This document shows positions 16,285 through 24,530 of a DNA stretch of 49,320 nt, piece after piece. The stretch covers positions 1 to 49,320 of the forward strand of contig NZ_JAIZZK010000028.1 in NCBI RefSeq assembly GCF_020443705.1. Reading direction: 5' to 3'. Numbering within the stretch: the stretch's first letter is position 1; every line of letters starts with the position of its first letter. The stretch comes from Clostridium algoriphilum (GTDB lineage: Bacteria; Bacillota; Clostridia; Clostridiales; Clostridiaceae). A program made the translations under genes and the position numbers. The notes below the pieces were generated by a model that made no database searches, was not told the origin of the DNA, and saw only the letters and a list, made by a program, of their open reading frames with translations.

Positions 16285-17235
16285 TTAATTATGTTTTACT
16301 TTTGTTATTCTTTCAATATATTTAATTGCTCCATCTGTGTGTACCTGGGCACTACTAAAAATTTTTTCTAACCTTTTTTTAGTTTCTTTATCTTCTGACG
16401 TTTTTGATATTACAATGTTTTTCACTTTTTCTTTATAGGAACTAAATAACATTAAATTATCAAAATCCGTTTTAGGGAATCCATAACCTATAAAATCTAA
16501 TTCTTCAGCATTATCTATATAATATTTCATCTTTTTCCATAAAAGTTTATAGAAATTACCTGCAAAGTATTTATGCTTAGTATTGGACATTGGAACAAAA
16601 AACGGTACATCCTCAATAAAAATATTAGTATCACTTTGTCCGAGTGATATAACATCATCAATATCTGCATTGTCTGATTTACTCATACTAAACCAATTAA
16701 AAGATCCATGAAGTTTTAAAAGTTCTATCTTTTTCTCATTAAGATCTCCAGAATCAGTTTTTATTTCTTCTTGATACGGATCTTCATTTAATTTTATACC
16801 GTACTTTACTACAAATCTGCCACGTTCGCATAAATTTTTACAAATCTTTTCAATGAACAAATCATAGTTGAATGTAACAAGTAGTATGTTCTCTTTATCA
16901 CAATAATATAAAAACTTTCCCATAATGTCCATTTTATCTGCATCAGGCTCACAATCTTTCATTTCAGTATATATGTGTTTTAACATTTCTTTTCTTAAAG
17001 AATAAAATTCTATATCTTCTTTATCATTAAAAAATATTTCTCTTGATAATATATAACTAACACAGTTTTCTACATCAAAATAGTCACGTAGTTTTGCTTT
17101 TGCCCCCATCACAAAACTTTTGAGCAAACTAGTTTCTTCCATATTCTCGAGTAAATCTTTAATTAATGGCATCGAACTACATAATGATTTTGAAAATCCT
17201 GCTCCAAGAACAATAACCTTTTTATATTTTCTCAT
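16285..17235 (-). CDS. SIR2-like domain protein (possible NAD-consuming defence protein)
   Basis: The 316-residue protein starts with a nucleotide-binding loop, VIVLGAGFSKSL (residues 7-18). It has the SIR2-type NYD motif (LLVTFNYDLFIEKI, around 118-130), an HGSFNWF segment near 174 and a late FIGYGFPKTDFDN motif. This arrangement is that of bacterial SIR2-like (SIR2_2/SIR2-2-type) proteins, several of which degrade NAD+ during phage infection. No effector partner, helicase or Argonaute gene lies next to it, so it would act alone or be an orphan. Deacetylase activity is unlikely because no zinc ribbon is visible. It is a single gene with a modest GGGG ribosome site. Confidence 0.75.
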   Translation of the reverse strand: MRKYKKVIVLGAGFSKSLCSSMPLIKDLLENMEETSLLKSFVMGAKAKLRDYFDVENCVSYILSREIFFNDKEDIEFYSLRKEMLKHIYTEMKDCEPDADKMDIMGKFLYYCDKENILLVTFNYDLFIEKICKNLCERGRFVVKYGIKLNEDPYQEEIKTDSGDLNEKKIELLKLHGSFNWFSMSKSDNADIDDVISLGQSDTNIFIEDVPFFVPMSNTKHKYFAGNFYKLLWKKMKYYIDNAEELDFIGYGFPKTDFDNLMLFSSYKEKVKNIVISKTSEDKETKKRLEKIFSSAQVHTDGAIKYIERITKVKHN

Positions 17236-17350
17236 TTATACATAACCCCATTTTTATTGATATTATCATTATACTTTACCCCTAATTATATGTATATATT
17301 TCTAATTTATTATAATTAAATTCACAACCATATAGCATAAACATAAAACT

Positions 17351-17378
17351 GCCATGAACTGCTATTGCAATCCATGGC
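17351..17378 (-). terminator. Weak terminator after the DUF3267 gene
   Basis: A 6-bp stem (GCCATG/CATGGC) is followed on the minus strand by AGTTTTATG, just beyond the stop of the DUF3267 gene. Confidence 0.45.
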
Positions 17379-17382
17379 TTTC

Positions 17383-17910
17383 TTAAAATACATGACTTTC
17401 CTGAACTACATCAAAGCCATATATTCTATCAACTATTTTACTATTAGAGTCATACTTTATAAGCTTAAACGACATATATATGTCCCCTGAAGCACCTAAT
17501 AAATTAAGAAAGAATATCATACCACCTAGCCACAAAGGTAGAAATAAGGTCAATATAGACATTACTGCCAGTGGTGATAAAAGTATAATTAGAAATTTAA
17601 CACGATCTATTGGCATCTCTGATATCTCTTGCGTATATGCATAAATCCCTTTAAATCCATACTTAACCTTGCCACCAAAAGCTTTATATACAAGTCCATG
17701 TATACCCTCATGAACAATAGATATTGGAATCATGAGAAGTAACACATATATGTAAAAATTAACGATTAGATTTTTAGTTGGATAAAAAATAAATGGTTTT
17801 ATAATAAAATTTTCTACTATGTCACTTGCGATACTCCCCAGGAGCTGTGCAATTGCAAAAGCTACTAACGTACATATTACATGTGTTTTCCACGTAATTT
17901 TAAAAGACAT
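17383..17910 (-). CDS. DUF3267 family membrane protein, putative zinc metalloprotease
   Basis: The 175-residue protein has about four membrane segments and an HEGIHG motif (HExxH, within SIVHEGIHGLVYKAFGG, about residue 63) next to a hydrophobic helix. A later NLLGASGDIYMSF (near 137-149) may give the third metal ligand. This matches DUF3267 proteins, which resemble intramembrane metalloproteases of the M50/SpoIVFB kind. The substrate is unknown. The ribosome site GAGGTG precedes the ATG. It lies alone, between the SIR2-like gene and the pilus operon. Confidence 0.8.
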   Translation of the reverse strand: MSFKITWKTHVICTLVAFAIAQLLGSIASDIVENFIIKPFIFYPTKNLIVNFYIYVLLLMIPISIVHEGIHGLVYKAFGGKVKYGFKGIYAYTQEISEMPIDRVKFLIILLSPLAVMSILTLFLPLWLGGMIFFLNLLGASGDIYMSFKLIKYDSNSKIVDRIYGFDVVQESHVF

Positions 17911-18043
17911 GCCATCACCTCATTTAGAAGTATTGACATGTCTTTGGGTTGTTAAACTGATTTTTTCTAATTAAAGAGAATTATGAATTAAGCTTGAAGG
18001 CATTACACATTATTCTCATTATCTTTTTTAAACTGTTATATCT

Positions 18044-19423
18044 TTATAAGTTCGTTATATATCTAGTAACTGTTTTAGTTGTTCCATCATTAAATGTTAC
18101 TATGACTGTAACATTTAAACTTTTGACGGAACTATCATGAAATGTTACTTTTCCATTACTATCAATACTTACATGTTTACTGACAGGAATACTCCATGTT
18201 ATTTGTTTTACTCCTGTGGACACTGTTGCAAGATTGCCACCCGGATTTAAATAACAACTAAGCTGAAAACTCCCTTTATCTATAATAGTATTTGTAATAT
18301 ATATACTGGTTGCTTTAGGTATAACAGTAATATTCTTTGTATTAGTTACCTTTGAACCGTCATTTGTTGTTACAGTAACTACAACAATTAAATCTGAATT
18401 TGTTGTTTTTACAGTTAACAACCCTGTATTTTGATCAATTACTGCTATTGAATTAGGTTGGTCAATTGACCAAGTTACAGTTGGATCTGCAGCATCCACT
18501 GGTGTTATACTATTTACCCTCATTTGAAGGGTTCCACCATCATTGAAAATGCAACTATAATCAGAATCAATTGTCAACGCCGTTACTTTTTGGGGCGATA
18601 AGTCTGCCGCTGCCGTTATCACTGTGTAATTTGTGCTAACTCCACTTCCATCCTGTGCAGTTGCAGTTACTATAATACTTTTTCCTGTATCATTTGTAAC
18701 CGTTTTTAACAAACCATTTCTATCTATCGTAGCTAAAGTACTGTCATTTACAGACCAAGTTACTGTTTTAATAGACGAATCAGTTGGTGTCAAGTTACTT
18801 GTAAGCTGCAACATCCCACCATTAATTGATATACTATTTGAACCTAGTGGTGCCGTTATACTTATTGCTTGTACAGGCTTAGCATTAATATTGGTAATAT
18901 TAGGTTCAGTTGTATACGAAATTACTGCCCCAGTCGCATTAACCAAAGCATAATCACCTATATTCAATAATAATATTGAAGAACCTAATTGGAATGTCTG
19001 ATTTTTTAAAGTCTCTTGAATATTAAAATATACAGTTTTGGAATTTTGAATATGAAATTGCAATGTAGCAGTAATATTATTTGAAGTGTCTCCTAATATA
19101 TTTGTTGTTTCACCATTGTCATGTTGCTTAAGTATTCCTTTATCAACATAAATATATTTTTTACTAGGATCCGGAGTGTCAGGAAACGCTGGTAATATCA
19201 CTGCATTACTACTGTACCTAAGTTCTTTTGTTATATAATTAGCCATAAGTCTGATATTTGATTGTATGTCTGATTTTTCAGAACCATTATTAAAAGATTT
19301 GCTACCAAAGTCCCCAATAGAATAAGCCATCATTAATACAATTCCAATTATTGCCATAGTCACAATTAATTCAATAAGTGTAAATCCACCCTTAAAATCT
19401 AATTCTTTTTTATCATTACTCAA
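18044..19423 (-). CDS. Minor prepilin carrying three Ig-like (Big2) domains
   Basis: The 459-residue protein begins at a TTG (19423) behind a strong GGGAGG. It has a class III signal peptide cut between Gly13 and Phe14 (KGG/FTLIELIVTMAI) with Glu5 of the mature protein present. After a pilin-like domain (to about residue 165), three Big2-type Ig repeats follow, each with a 'tVTWSv...ai.d.nGllt......i.VTvT..DGs' pattern, ending in KTVTRYITNL. Big2 domains are common in surface adhesins, so this minor pilin may present an adhesive tip. It is the last gene of the pilus operon. Prepilins of this size are unusual. Confidence 0.85.
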   Translation of the reverse strand: MSNDKKELDFKGGFTLIELIVTMAIIGIVLMMAYSIGDFGSKSFNNGSEKSDIQSNIRLMANYITKELRYSSNAVILPAFPDTPDPSKKYIYVDKGILKQHDNGETTNILGDTSNNITATLQFHIQNSKTVYFNIQETLKNQTFQLGSSILLLNIGDYALVNATGAVISYTTEPNITNINAKPVQAISITAPLGSNSISINGGMLQLTSNLTPTDSSIKTVTWSVNDSTLATIDRNGLLKTVTNDTGKSIIVTATAQDGSGVSTNYTVITAAADLSPQKVTALTIDSDYSCIFNDGGTLQMRVNSITPVDAADPTVTWSIDQPNSIAVIDQNTGLLTVKTTNSDLIVVVTVTTNDGSKVTNTKNITVIPKATSIYITNTIIDKGSFQLSCYLNPGGNLATVSTGVKQITWSIPVSKHVSIDSNGKVTFHDSSVKSLNVTVIVTFNDGTTKTVTRYITNL

Positions 19424-19463
19424 TTAGACCCACCTCCCTTTAAGTAAAACAGATCACGCTTTG

Positions 19464-19832
19464 TTAGTTGGTAATAAAGGTAGTTAATATCTTAGTTATT
19501 CTCCCATAAGTATATCTTACATCAATCTGACGTCCACTTATTACAAAAATATTAGGACTCCCTGGAAAGATCAAACTAATATTGCTAGTACCGGGGGCCG
19601 TGGTTGTTACATTACTAGGTAGATCTTCTAAATCGTTAATGTTACTTTCTATTTGACTTTGTGCTGTATAATGATCAAAACTTTTTTTACCTGAATTTGA
19701 GATGCCAACTATACCACTTGTGAACATTGTGAGAAAAGCTGTAGTTACTATAGCCAATATAGCTATTGAAATAATGAGCTCTATTAATGTAAAACCTTTT
19801 TCATTCTGCAAATAATTTTTATATTTACTCAT
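19464..19832 (-). CDS. Minor type IV prepilin (PilV/GspI-like)
   Basis: A small prepilin of about 122 residues with cleavage site Gly13/Phe14 in NEKGFTLIELIISIAI and Glu5 of the mature form. I choose ATG 19832, which has GAGGT seven bases upstream; an ATG at 19865 lies inside the end of the previous gene. The hydrophobic N-terminal helix is followed by a short globular part. It is probably part of the pilus initiation or tip complex with its neighbours. Confidence 0.85.
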   Translation of the reverse strand: MSKYKNYLQNEKGFTLIELIISIAILAIVTTAFLTMFTSGIVGISNSGKKSFDHYTAQSQIESNINDLEDLPSNVTTTAPGTSNISLIFPGSPNIFVISGRQIDVRYTYGRITKILTTFITN

Positions 19833-19855
19833 TTTCTCAACCTCTTTTTCATTAC

Positions 19856-20782
19856 TTAACTCCATTTTATTGAGTAACTTGAAATTTGTTGTTTAGATGA
19901 ACCAGGAAAGTTAGGATCTGTGATAGGTATTTTCTCTAAACTGTTGAAAGCATTATCAGTTAATATTGTTGTATTATTTTGAAAATAATACCATTGTGAA
20001 TTATATTCTATTCGACCCCATTTTACAGTTTTATCAATTTGATCAGCTCTAGTTACCCCAGCTGATGGTAGAACCTGCAAAATCAAACGTCCATCATTAC
20101 TACCATTCCTATTAGTATCTATTGTAGTATTAAAAATTACCATACCTGCATTTAATGTTAATGGATATTTAAAGTTCCAAATATCAGTTGTGAAGTTTAT
20201 TGTATCTGCTTGGTAATCTACAAGCCCATGAACAAGCTTTAATCCTGGATTGCTAACCAATACAGTTACTCCCCTATCCCCAGTTGTATGATTACCTACA
20301 CTTGCTTGCCCACTTTTTGAGTCATACCATTTTAAACTGTCTCCAGAAACTGTAGGACCTGGAGTATACGTAATCTCAGTGATAACAGTTGTAATGGTAA
20401 CAGTTGTTGTTTGTATAACGTTTCCAACATTACCCACAGAAGTGATTATGGTAGTAACACCGTCTGGCTTTGTTATTATAACATCGAATTTGCCAATCAT
20501 ATTTGATGACTCAACATTGACAAATTGGTTTAAATTATTTAAATAGATAGTGCTGCAACTTCCATTTGGTTTATTATTACTCGTAGCATTTTTCCATGCA
20601 CTTAAAGTTGCTTCTGCACCTGAACGTGCAAGGTAATGAGCTTGTATTCTTTTATCTTCATAAGATGCTTGCTTTGTTTGTGAAAGGCTAATATTTAATA
20701 TGGTCGCACCAAGTATAGTCATAACAGCCATAACCATAATAACAACAATCAGGGCAGACCCCTTATTTTTTTTTGGTATCAT
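19856..20782 (-). CDS. PilX-like pilus assembly protein
   Basis: The 308-residue protein has a PilX-type N-terminus (KKNKGSALIVVIMVMAVMTI) with a plausible cleavage after Gly8, a helix ending in QAHYLARSGAEATLSAWKN, and a 230-residue threonine-rich beta domain. The lack of the FTLIE box and the AHYLARSGAE motif are typical of PilX/GspK-like minor pilins that prime pilus assembly. The ATG has AAAGGAG nine bases upstream. It sits between the pilO-like gene and two other minor prepilins. Confidence 0.8.
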   Translation of the reverse strand: MIPKKNKGSALIVVIMVMAVMTILGATILNISLSQTKQASYEDKRIQAHYLARSGAEATLSAWKNATSNNKPNGSCSTIYLNNLNQFVNVESSNMIGKFDVIITKPDGVTTIITSVGNVGNVIQTTTVTITTVITEITYTPGPTVSGDSLKWYDSKSGQASVGNHTTGDRGVTVLVSNPGLKLVHGLVDYQADTINFTTDIWNFKYPLTLNAGMVIFNTTIDTNRNGSNDGRLILQVLPSAGVTRADQIDKTVKWGRIEYNSQWYYFQNNTTILTDNAFNSLEKIPITDPNFPGSSKQQISSYSIKWS

Positions 20783-20846
20783 AAGTTATGTCTCCTTTCA
20801 AAACATATTAACAATAAAGTCACCTCAAAGTTCTAACTATTTCTAT

Positions 20847-22211
20847 TCACTTACTAATATAATTAATGTAATTTCTAACAACCGAAATATCACCTTTTTC
20901 TTTTAGTATATTCACCCTCGGTTTATTTTTATCATCACCTGAAATGTTCACAACAACAGTTTTATCAGTATCATTTGTAATTTTAATATTTACTCCTGAT
21001 AAATCTGAACTTGAGCCTCTTTTTTGTGAAACCATATCTAGAACTATATTTCCTCCATTAGGTACAAATTCAATAGAATTATTAAAATTTTTGGGATATG
21101 ATTCTATACTTGTTTTATATTTATAATAATACTTAGATCCAATTTTCGTGAAATAAAACTCTACTAACTCTATTCCTGCATTGTTTGCATAAATATATGA
21201 TTTCATTGACTCTTCTTTTGCCTTTTTAATTATTATAGTGTGCAAATTATTAGATATTTTAGGTTTTGCATACAAATTAAAGTCACTTTTAACTTCAACT
21301 TTTGCCACCTTACTTGCACTTTTTGTTACCGTGTTTACACTTTTTGTTACCGTGTTTACACTTGTTGAGACCGTGTTTGCAACTTTATTTGTTACTACTG
21401 CACTGTTAACCTGTATTGAAGAAGATGACCCAACAAAGGGATTCCCATTGCCACTAGGTGCTTTATAATCCCACTTAAAGTCATCTTTATTATTAAGTTT
21501 AGGAACGCCATAAAAATCTAATAAAAGAGTTCCTGATATATTGCTACCCTGAGCTCCGGTTATATTTATATTATTAATAACTATCTTTTCATTATAATTT
21601 TCTACTTTCTCTATAAAACTTATAAGTTCATCGTACGTACCCTTAAAGTTAAGTGTAACTTCCATTTTATATGCACCAATAAGCTTTGAGTTATTAGTGC
21701 TCGTACCAGTATTCGCAGTAGAATTACTGGTGTTTGTGTTTACACTAGTAGAATCTTTTGTAGAAGTACCATTAAAGTCGCCTACTAACTTGTCCAATTC
21801 ATTGGTAGCATTTGTACTATTGACCACATTATTTGCAGTTTTGCTCGCATCTACGGTCGTTGCATTTTCACTACTTACTTCTGAGAACCCTAATACGTCT
21901 GTTTGAATATTACTTTCTTTAATCATTTTGTCTAAAATAACTATGATTTCTTCCTGTTTAATTGATGGAAACAGCATATCTGTTTTACTAAGTATTTTAG
22001 AATTTAAAATTTTGTTCTGTTCAATTTTTTGATCTTTTGATGCAATTTTTGCTTTAACTTGCTCCCATTTTTGTGAAGATGTATCTCTACTCGCTTTTAA
22101 TTCAGTTATCTGTTGATTTTGTTTTATGTAAATAAATTGGTAAAACCCATAGCCTAATAAAACTAATAATAAAGCTCCTATTAACATTTGTTCCCTTTTA
22201 GTTACTTTCAT
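20847..22211 (-). CDS. pilO: PilO-like pilus inner-membrane alignment protein, enlarged
   Basis: One membrane segment (about residues 8-27) is followed by a coiled coil (QQITELKASRDTSSQKWEQV) and a PilO-type ferredoxin-like domain containing the YKMEVTLNFKGTYDELISFI motif. The protein is about 454 residues, roughly twice a usual PilO. It carries a Ser/Thr/Asn-rich linker (about 125-170), a tandem VNTVTKS repeat and an extra C-terminal domain of about 150 residues. The ATG at 22211, with AAAGGAAG upstream, is preferred over a TTG at 22220. It overlaps pilN by 14 bases. The extra domain might replace PilP, which is absent. Confidence 0.75.
   Translation of the reverse strand: MKVTKREQMLIGALLLVLLGYGFYQFIYIKQNQQITELKASRDTSSQKWEQVKAKIASKDQKIEQNKILNSKILSKTDMLFPSIKQEEIIVILDKMIKESNIQTDVLGFSEVSSENATTVDASKTANNVVNSTNATNELDKLVGDFNGTSTKDSTSVNTNTSNSTANTGTSTNNSKLIGAYKMEVTLNFKGTYDELISFIEKVENYNEKIVINNINITGAQGSNISGTLLLDFYGVPKLNNKDDFKWDYKAPSGNGNPFVGSSSSIQVNSAVVTNKVANTVSTSVNTVTKSVNTVTKSASKVAKVEVKSDFNLYAKPKISNNLHTIIIKKAKEESMKSYIYANNAGIELVEFYFTKIGSKYYYKYKTSIESYPKNFNNSIEFVPNGGNIVLDMVSQKRGSSSDLSGVNIKITNDTDKTVVVNISGDDKNKPRVNILKEKGDISVVRNYINYISK
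21317..21379. repeat. Three tandem 21-bp repeats inside the pilO-like gene
   Basis: Two identical 21-base units (21317-21337 and 21338-21358) are followed by a diverged third (21359-21379). They encode seven-residue VNTVTKS-type repeats in the linker. Identical units suggest recent slippage expansion that keeps the frame. Confidence 0.85.
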
Positions 22212-22770
22212 AATTATCAACTTCCTTTAGAATACAATTAGCACTAAAAGTTAAAATTTTATTGTCTGTAGAAGATGAATTTATGCTTGTAATATTAACT
22301 TCTTTTATAATATCTAAATTTTTCAAACTGCGCTCAAATACTGCTATAGATTCTCTATCTTTTGCTTCAGCTTGAAGTTGCACTCCACTCGCATTCAAAG
22401 TCATCACTTTAAAATACAAGCCTTTAGGAACGCAGGAATTTATTTCATTTATTGCTTTGTTACCTACAAAATTATTATCATTAAGACCATCGCTAATATT
22501 TGAAACTATACCGTAATACTGATTCATTATTGCCAACTTTTTATCCTCATTTTCTATTTCTTTTAATTCAACAATATTTTCTTTCGAATTTAAATTTTGC
22601 TGTGTATACTTAATTTCAGAATTTAACTCCCTTATATTAAAATAATTAAAGACGTATGTAAACGTAATGAATAAGACTAAACCTATAGATAATACAACAG
22701 CATAAAAATATTCTTTTTTAAAATCTTTTCTACTTCCTATATAAGGATCAAAAAAGTTTAAATCGTTCAT
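22198..22770 (-). CDS. pilN: PilN pilus assembly protein
   Basis: The 190-residue protein has the PilN layout: a short cytoplasmic N-terminus with the NDLNFFDPYIG motif that docks into PilM, one membrane helix (about 23-43), a coiled coil (IRELNSEIKYTQQNLNSKEN) and a C-terminal ferredoxin-like domain. It links cytoplasmic PilM to PilO. I place the start at ATG 22770, with an AGGTG ribosome site that overlaps the pilM stop; a GTG at 22779 is the alternative. Downstream overlap with pilO indicates coupled translation. Confidence 0.88.
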   Translation of the reverse strand: MNDLNFFDPYIGSRKDFKKEYFYAVVLSIGLVLFITFTYVFNYFNIRELNSEIKYTQQNLNSKENIVELKEIENEDKKLAIMNQYYGIVSNISDGLNDNNFVGNKAINEINSCVPKGLYFKVMTLNASGVQLQAEAKDRESIAVFERSLKNLDIIKEVNITSINSSSTDNKILTFSANCILKEVDNYESN

Positions 22771-22779
22771 AAGTTTCAC

Positions 22780-23835
22780 CTACCTTAGTCTTATTATCGC
22801 TCCAATAGCGTTTAAATATATGCTCGATTTTACATCTATTTTAGAACATTTTACATTACTTAAGTTCTGTATTTGAGTAACAGGTAAGTTCATTGTGTCT
22901 TTTATATATGTTTCTATACCTTTAAGACTTGAACTTCCTCCGTAAATATATATTTTATCTATTTTATTTCCTTGTTCTTTACTTTTATAATAATTAAGCA
23001 ATTTTTCTATTTCTTGAATCCAATTTCTTACTTGTGCTTTTGCAATATCGTTCACTATTGAACTCTGCTTATCACTTAAAGATTCTCTCTCTAAATTACA
23101 ACATTTAAGCTTTTGATTCTCTGCTTCTTCTTCTGAAATAGATAACTGTTTAGAAATATCTATATCTATATGAGCGCCACCATAATTAATAATTCTAGTA
23201 AACTGCACATTTCCATCTGAAATAATATTTACATTTGTAAAATCATATCCTAAATCTATAACTGCAACAGTATCTTCTAAACTGTAATTTTCATCGTTAA
23301 CTTTTACACCTTCTATAAATAACTTATTAATGCTATTTGAACTTATATCTAATGCTACTGCATTACCCTTTAATTCCTTTATTAAATTATAATATCCCTC
23401 CGCCATAATTTTAGGATACACCACTACTGTAACCTTAGCTTGTTTTATACCCTCGTCTTCAAACTCTTCTAATACTGTATATTGCGTTATATAATCATCA
23501 AACACAATTGGTAAATATCTTTCCATCTGGAACTTAATAATAGCATCCATGTCTTCCTTTTTAGCTATGGGAACATCAATGTCTCTATTTATAACTGATG
23601 TGCTTTTTGTAGTGATTATAATATTTCTACATTTTATATTTTCAACTTGCAAAACATCTAAAATTTCACTTTTTAACTTAGTTATATCTATAATATTTCC
23701 ATCATTATAACAACCTTCTGGAGTAATCATCGTGATAGCTTTTTCTATAATAACATTTTTTTTACTTTGGCTTCCTAGAACTATTTTTGTATTTTTTGAA
23801 CCTATATCTAAAGATAAGACTTTTGAGTTGAACAT
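22780..23835 (-). CDS. pilM: PilM actin-like ATPase of the pilus alignment complex
   Basis: The 351-residue protein has the FtsA/PilM actin-like fold: phosphate-1 motif SLDIGSKNTKIVLG at the N-terminus, VAVIDLGYDFTNVNII as the second phosphate motif, and IYIYGGSSSLKGIETYI as the adenosine motif. PilM binds ATP and the PilN N-terminus on the cytoplasmic side and connects the motor to the envelope complex. The ATG has AAAGAGGTG upstream. A large hairpin precedes it (23883-23934), separating it from the pilin gene. Confidence 0.9.
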   Translation of the reverse strand: MFNSKVLSLDIGSKNTKIVLGSQSKKNVIIEKAITMITPEGCYNDGNIIDITKLKSEILDVLQVENIKCRNIIITTKSTSVINRDIDVPIAKKEDMDAIIKFQMERYLPIVFDDYITQYTVLEEFEDEGIKQAKVTVVVYPKIMAEGYYNLIKELKGNAVALDISSNSINKLFIEGVKVNDENYSLEDTVAVIDLGYDFTNVNIISDGNVQFTRIINYGGAHIDIDISKQLSISEEEAENQKLKCCNLERESLSDKQSSIVNDIAKAQVRNWIQEIEKLLNYYKSKEQGNKIDKIYIYGGSSSLKGIETYIKDTMNLPVTQIQNLSNVKCSKIDVKSSIYLNAIGAIIRLR

Positions 23836-23882
23836 TAATAGTCACCTCTTTTTTTAGTTTATTTAGTTGAGATATTTAATAG

Positions 23883-23934
23883 GAACTTCCAGTTATTGTA
23901 CTTACCCTGAGGTAGTAACCATAACTGGAAGTTC
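23883..23934 (-). promoter_or_regulatory. Stable hairpin between pilA and pilM
   Basis: A perfect 14-bp stem (GAACTTCCAGTTAT at 23883-23896 with its complement at 23921-23934) encloses a smaller stem TACC/GGTA. On the minus strand no U-tract follows, so it is not a full terminator. It is well placed to stop exonucleases or partially attenuate transcription, keeping pilin mRNA more abundant than the assembly genes downstream. Confidence 0.6.
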
Positions 23935-23963
23935 TTGTTTTCTACCCAGATTCATTACAGATT

Positions 23964-24404
23964 TTATTTATCCTGAGTAATAATTGCTGCTGATCCTTTT
24001 GTTCTATTAGCAGTATAAGTTATTCCATTTATTAATTCTGTTAGAACGAAACCACCATCCACACCATATGTTAATGTTTTAGTATTAGGAGAAGTAGCTG
24101 GGTCAACACCTGCCATTTTTAAAACTTGATCTGAAGAACCAGCGGTAATAGTAAGTGCACTTGTAACTGCAGTAATAGTACCCGTTGGAGCTTCAGTTAA
24201 TATTGACTCAATAGCTGTGGTAATTTGGTGTGAATCAGTAACCACTTGAGTTCTTCTTGCTTTATCTTGAAAACCAGATAATTTAGGAACTGCAATCAAT
24301 GCCAATATCCCTATAATCGCAATAACAACAATAAGCTCAATCAACGTAAACCCCTTTTTTTTCTTTTTCTTAATTACATCCATTTTCATTAAATTCATTT
24401 CCAT
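23964..24404 (-). CDS. pilA: Major type IV prepilin PilA
   Basis: The 146-residue protein has a lysine-rich leader (six lysines in a row) cut between Gly18 and Phe19 in KKGFTLIELIVVIAIIGIL, Glu5 of the mature form, the hydrophobic assembly helix, and a small globular domain (QDKARRTQVVTDSHQITTAI onward). The short size and the position after pilB-pilC suggest the major pilin. No C-terminal disulfide loop is present, as usual for Gram-positive pilins. The ATG has a GGGGG ribosome site. No prepilin peptidase is in this window. Confidence 0.92.
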   Translation of the reverse strand: MEMNLMKMDVIKKKKKKGFTLIELIVVIAIIGILALIAVPKLSGFQDKARRTQVVTDSHQITTAIESILTEAPTGTITAVTSALTITAGSSDQVLKMAGVDPATSPNTKTLTYGVDGGFVLTELINGITYTANRTKGSAAIITQDK

Positions 24405-24530
24405 TAATAATTCCCCCTAATAAATTAGATTTTAAATATATAATAACGACTTAACTACAAAATTTTGATATTACTAATATTTATAATTCTCATGCACATA
24501 TTTTGTAGTTTTATCATATTAATCAAACTA

